Shown piece by piece: positions 62,922 through 64,000 of a stretch of DNA of 64,000 nt. A program made the position numbers and the translations under genes. A model generated the notes under the pieces. The model searched no databases and was not told the origin of the DNA. It saw nothing but the letters and a program-made list of their open reading frames with translations. Every line of letters starts with the position of its first letter. Within the stretch, counting starts at the first letter, position 1. The stretch lies in contig MKSW01000011.1 in the NCBI GenBank assembly GCA_001897425.1, positions 95,267-159,266 on the forward strand. Direction: 5' to 3'. Source of the stretch: Actinobacteria bacterium 69-20 (lineage in GTDB: Bacteria > Actinomycetota > Actinomycetes > Mycobacteriales > Nakamurellaceae).

Positions 62922-63785
62922 ATGACTGGCTCGACCGCACCGACTGCACCGCGTGTTCCCGATGGTCGGCCTGCGGCCGGATGCCGGTCGCGGCGTGTGC
63001 GCACGGGCGGGCTCGTTCTCGCGGCGACGATCCTCGCACTAGGCACTGTGGCCTGTTCGAAGTCGGATGGTGTTGCGCCGCAGACAATCTCGGCTCATAC
63101 GACGACCTCGCCAACCGCGCCCAGCACTGGCACGTCCGGGTCGGGCGGCCCCGACTCCCCCACCGCTTCCGGCGGCGGCTCGACCGGCCCGTCAGGCACC
63201 GAGGCAACAGGCTCGAAGTCCGAGCCCGGTTCGGTATCCAGCACCGCGGGTATGACGCTGTCCTCGACCACACTCCTGCCGACCACCCGCACCCCGACCA
63301 ACCCCGTCCTGCCCCCGCAGACCAGCATCAGCCTCGCCAGTTCTGCGTCGTTTTCTGTCACGGCACCCAACTTCGACCGGAGCGCTGATGCCGTAATCGA
63401 GGGATATATTGGGTCATGGCGCATTTCTGACCAGGCCACGGCCAACCCATCCATCGATTGGAAAACTTCGCTTTCTAGATATATGGCCGACCCATTCCTT
63501 TCGCAATTCCTGGATTCTCTTCACCAAAACGCACAAAAAGGCCTTCGCTCAGTCGGGCATGTGTCCGTAGTTGCGGAAGTCAAGACTATGAGCCCTACTT
63601 CGGCCACAATCATCGGATGTGTAGACACATCTCATCAGGACACAATCGACAAGCAAGGCCGTTCGGTTGTCGTGGCGAATGGCCCAGGAGCATATTGGCG
63701 TTACGTCGAAGTCGCCACAATGAAGCTCATTGATGATAGTTGGCGCCTGTCCAGTGTGAATCCTGACTGGAATACGAAATGTTAA
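62922..63785 (+). CDS. putative lipoprotein of unknown function
   Basis: 287 residues. Signal segment RTGGLVLAATILALGTVAC, with a lipobox cysteine at about 46. It is followed by about 90 residues of Ser/Thr/Gly/Pro low-complexity linker. The C-terminal domain (about 140-287) has SADAVIEGYIGSWRISDQATANPSIDWKTSLSRYMADPFLSQFLDSL and ends in WRLSSVNPDWNTKC. The linker contains a copy of the dispersed repeat. The last 400 bases are clearly AT-richer than the rest of the window. The stop overlaps the next gene by seven bases. I do not recognise the family. Confidence 0.7.
   Translation: MTGSTAPTAPRVPDGRPAAGCRSRRVRTGGLVLAATILALGTVACSKSDGVAPQTISAHTTTSPTAPSTGTSGSGGPDSPTASGGGSTGPSGTEATGSKSEPGSVSSTAGMTLSSTTLLPTTRTPTNPVLPPQTSISLASSASFSVTAPNFDRSADAVIEGYIGSWRISDQATANPSIDWKTSLSRYMADPFLSQFLDSLHQNAQKGLRSVGHVSVVAEVKTMSPTSATIIGCVDTSHQDTIDKQGRSVVVANGPGAYWRYVEVATMKLIDDSWRLSSVNPDWNTKC
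63247..63263. repeat. dispersed repeat inside the lipoprotein linker
   Basis: CGGGTATGACGCTGTCC, in frame as AGMTLSS. As in rplD it sits in a region with no structural constraint. Confidence 0.6.
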
Positions 63786-64000
63786 TACTGCGACGGCTGA
63801 CTATCACCGCAGTTTCAGCGGTTCTCATCTCGATTGGCTTACCAATGGTCGCCTGGGCCAATTGGGACTTTCATTGCGCTCTCCGAGGCCAATGCATTTG
63901 GGATCTCTCGGACTCCGGCTCCCAACCCGCTGTTCCTCCGTCGGTGCAGGTGTGGCGGCCGGCGGGGGTGGTGGAGCCGGATCCGTGTCTGTATCGGCAG
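63779..64000 (+). CDS. exported protein, truncated by the window end
   Basis: 74 codons visible, no stop before the window ends. MLILRRLTITAVSAVLISIGLPMVAWA is a clear signal peptide. The mature part starts NWDFHCALRGQCIWDLSDSGSQPAVPPSV and holds three Cys. It uses TTA codons twice, which are rare in the rest of the window. It is translationally coupled to the preceding lipoprotein by the overlapping ATG. Confidence 0.7.
   Translation, partial: MLILRRLTITAVSAVLISIGLPMVAWANWDFHCALRGQCIWDLSDSGSQPAVPPSVQVWRPAGVVEPDPCLYRQ

Noticed and set aside
1..64000. CRISPR arrays, insertion sequences, rRNA genes, prophage
   Set aside because: I found no regularly spaced identical repeats with unique spacers, no transposase, integrase or phage structural gene, and no rRNA sequence in the window.

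Overview
The window is high-GC actinobacterial DNA. The evidence is the zinc-binding short S14, a type II NADH dehydrogenase, DUF222 HNH proteins, small actinobacterial families (DUF3040, DUF5709, DUF6131, DUF6458), frequent GTG starts and 4-base ATGA/GTGA gene overlaps. The organism is probably motile, since flgN-flgK-flgL-fliW-csrA and a FliA/WhiG-type sigma gene are present. I cannot name the genus.

Layout. 0.2-3 kb: a PfkB-type kinase, SurE and a DUF998 membrane protein. 3.2-8.2 kb: a seven-gene Mrp/Mbh-type cation/proton antiporter cluster on the minus strand. 8.3-27 kb: a stress-type region centred on a SigB/SigF-family sigma factor with RsbW-, RsbV- and RsbU-like partners. It also holds a PRC-barrel protein, several tiny membrane proteins, an Rv2629-like release-factor-fold protein, a GH15 enzyme, a GMC oxidoreductase module, a TPP enzyme, an MFS transporter and a stand-alone LigD-type polymerase. 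27.2-36.4 kb: a carbohydrate or sugar-acid uptake and catabolism cluster, with two ABC permeases, a binding lipoprotein, an IlvD/Edd dehydratase, a U32-like protein, a degenerate M24 protein, a divergent IclR regulator and a zinc dehydrogenase. 36.5-41 kb: tRNA-Leu(UAA), ndh, a type 5 uracil-DNA glycosylase, ppx, map and adk. 41.4-53.4 kb: secY and the spc and S10 ribosomal protein operons. 53.9-60 kb: flagellar genes with csrA/fliW and a divergent sigma-28 gene. 60-64 kb: a repeat-rich gap, a DUF222-HNH gene, a lipoprotein gene and a truncated exported-protein gene in DNA of visibly lower GC.

How the parts fit. The clearest signal not explained by gene annotation is a recurring promoter-like motif, GTTT-N15/17-GGG(T/A)A, directly upstream of about ten genes in the 8-27 kb region. 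It matches the published SigB/SigF consensus, and a SigB/SigF gene lies in the same region, so I infer a locally clustered general-stress regulon. A second signal is a dispersed palindromic repeat with half-site CGGGTATGACG. It lies mostly in gaps between core genes and occasionally inside coding sequence. The IclR-controlled cluster has paired inverted operator candidates. The flagellar operon has a candidate sigma-28 promoter that could be served by the neighbouring fliA-type gene.
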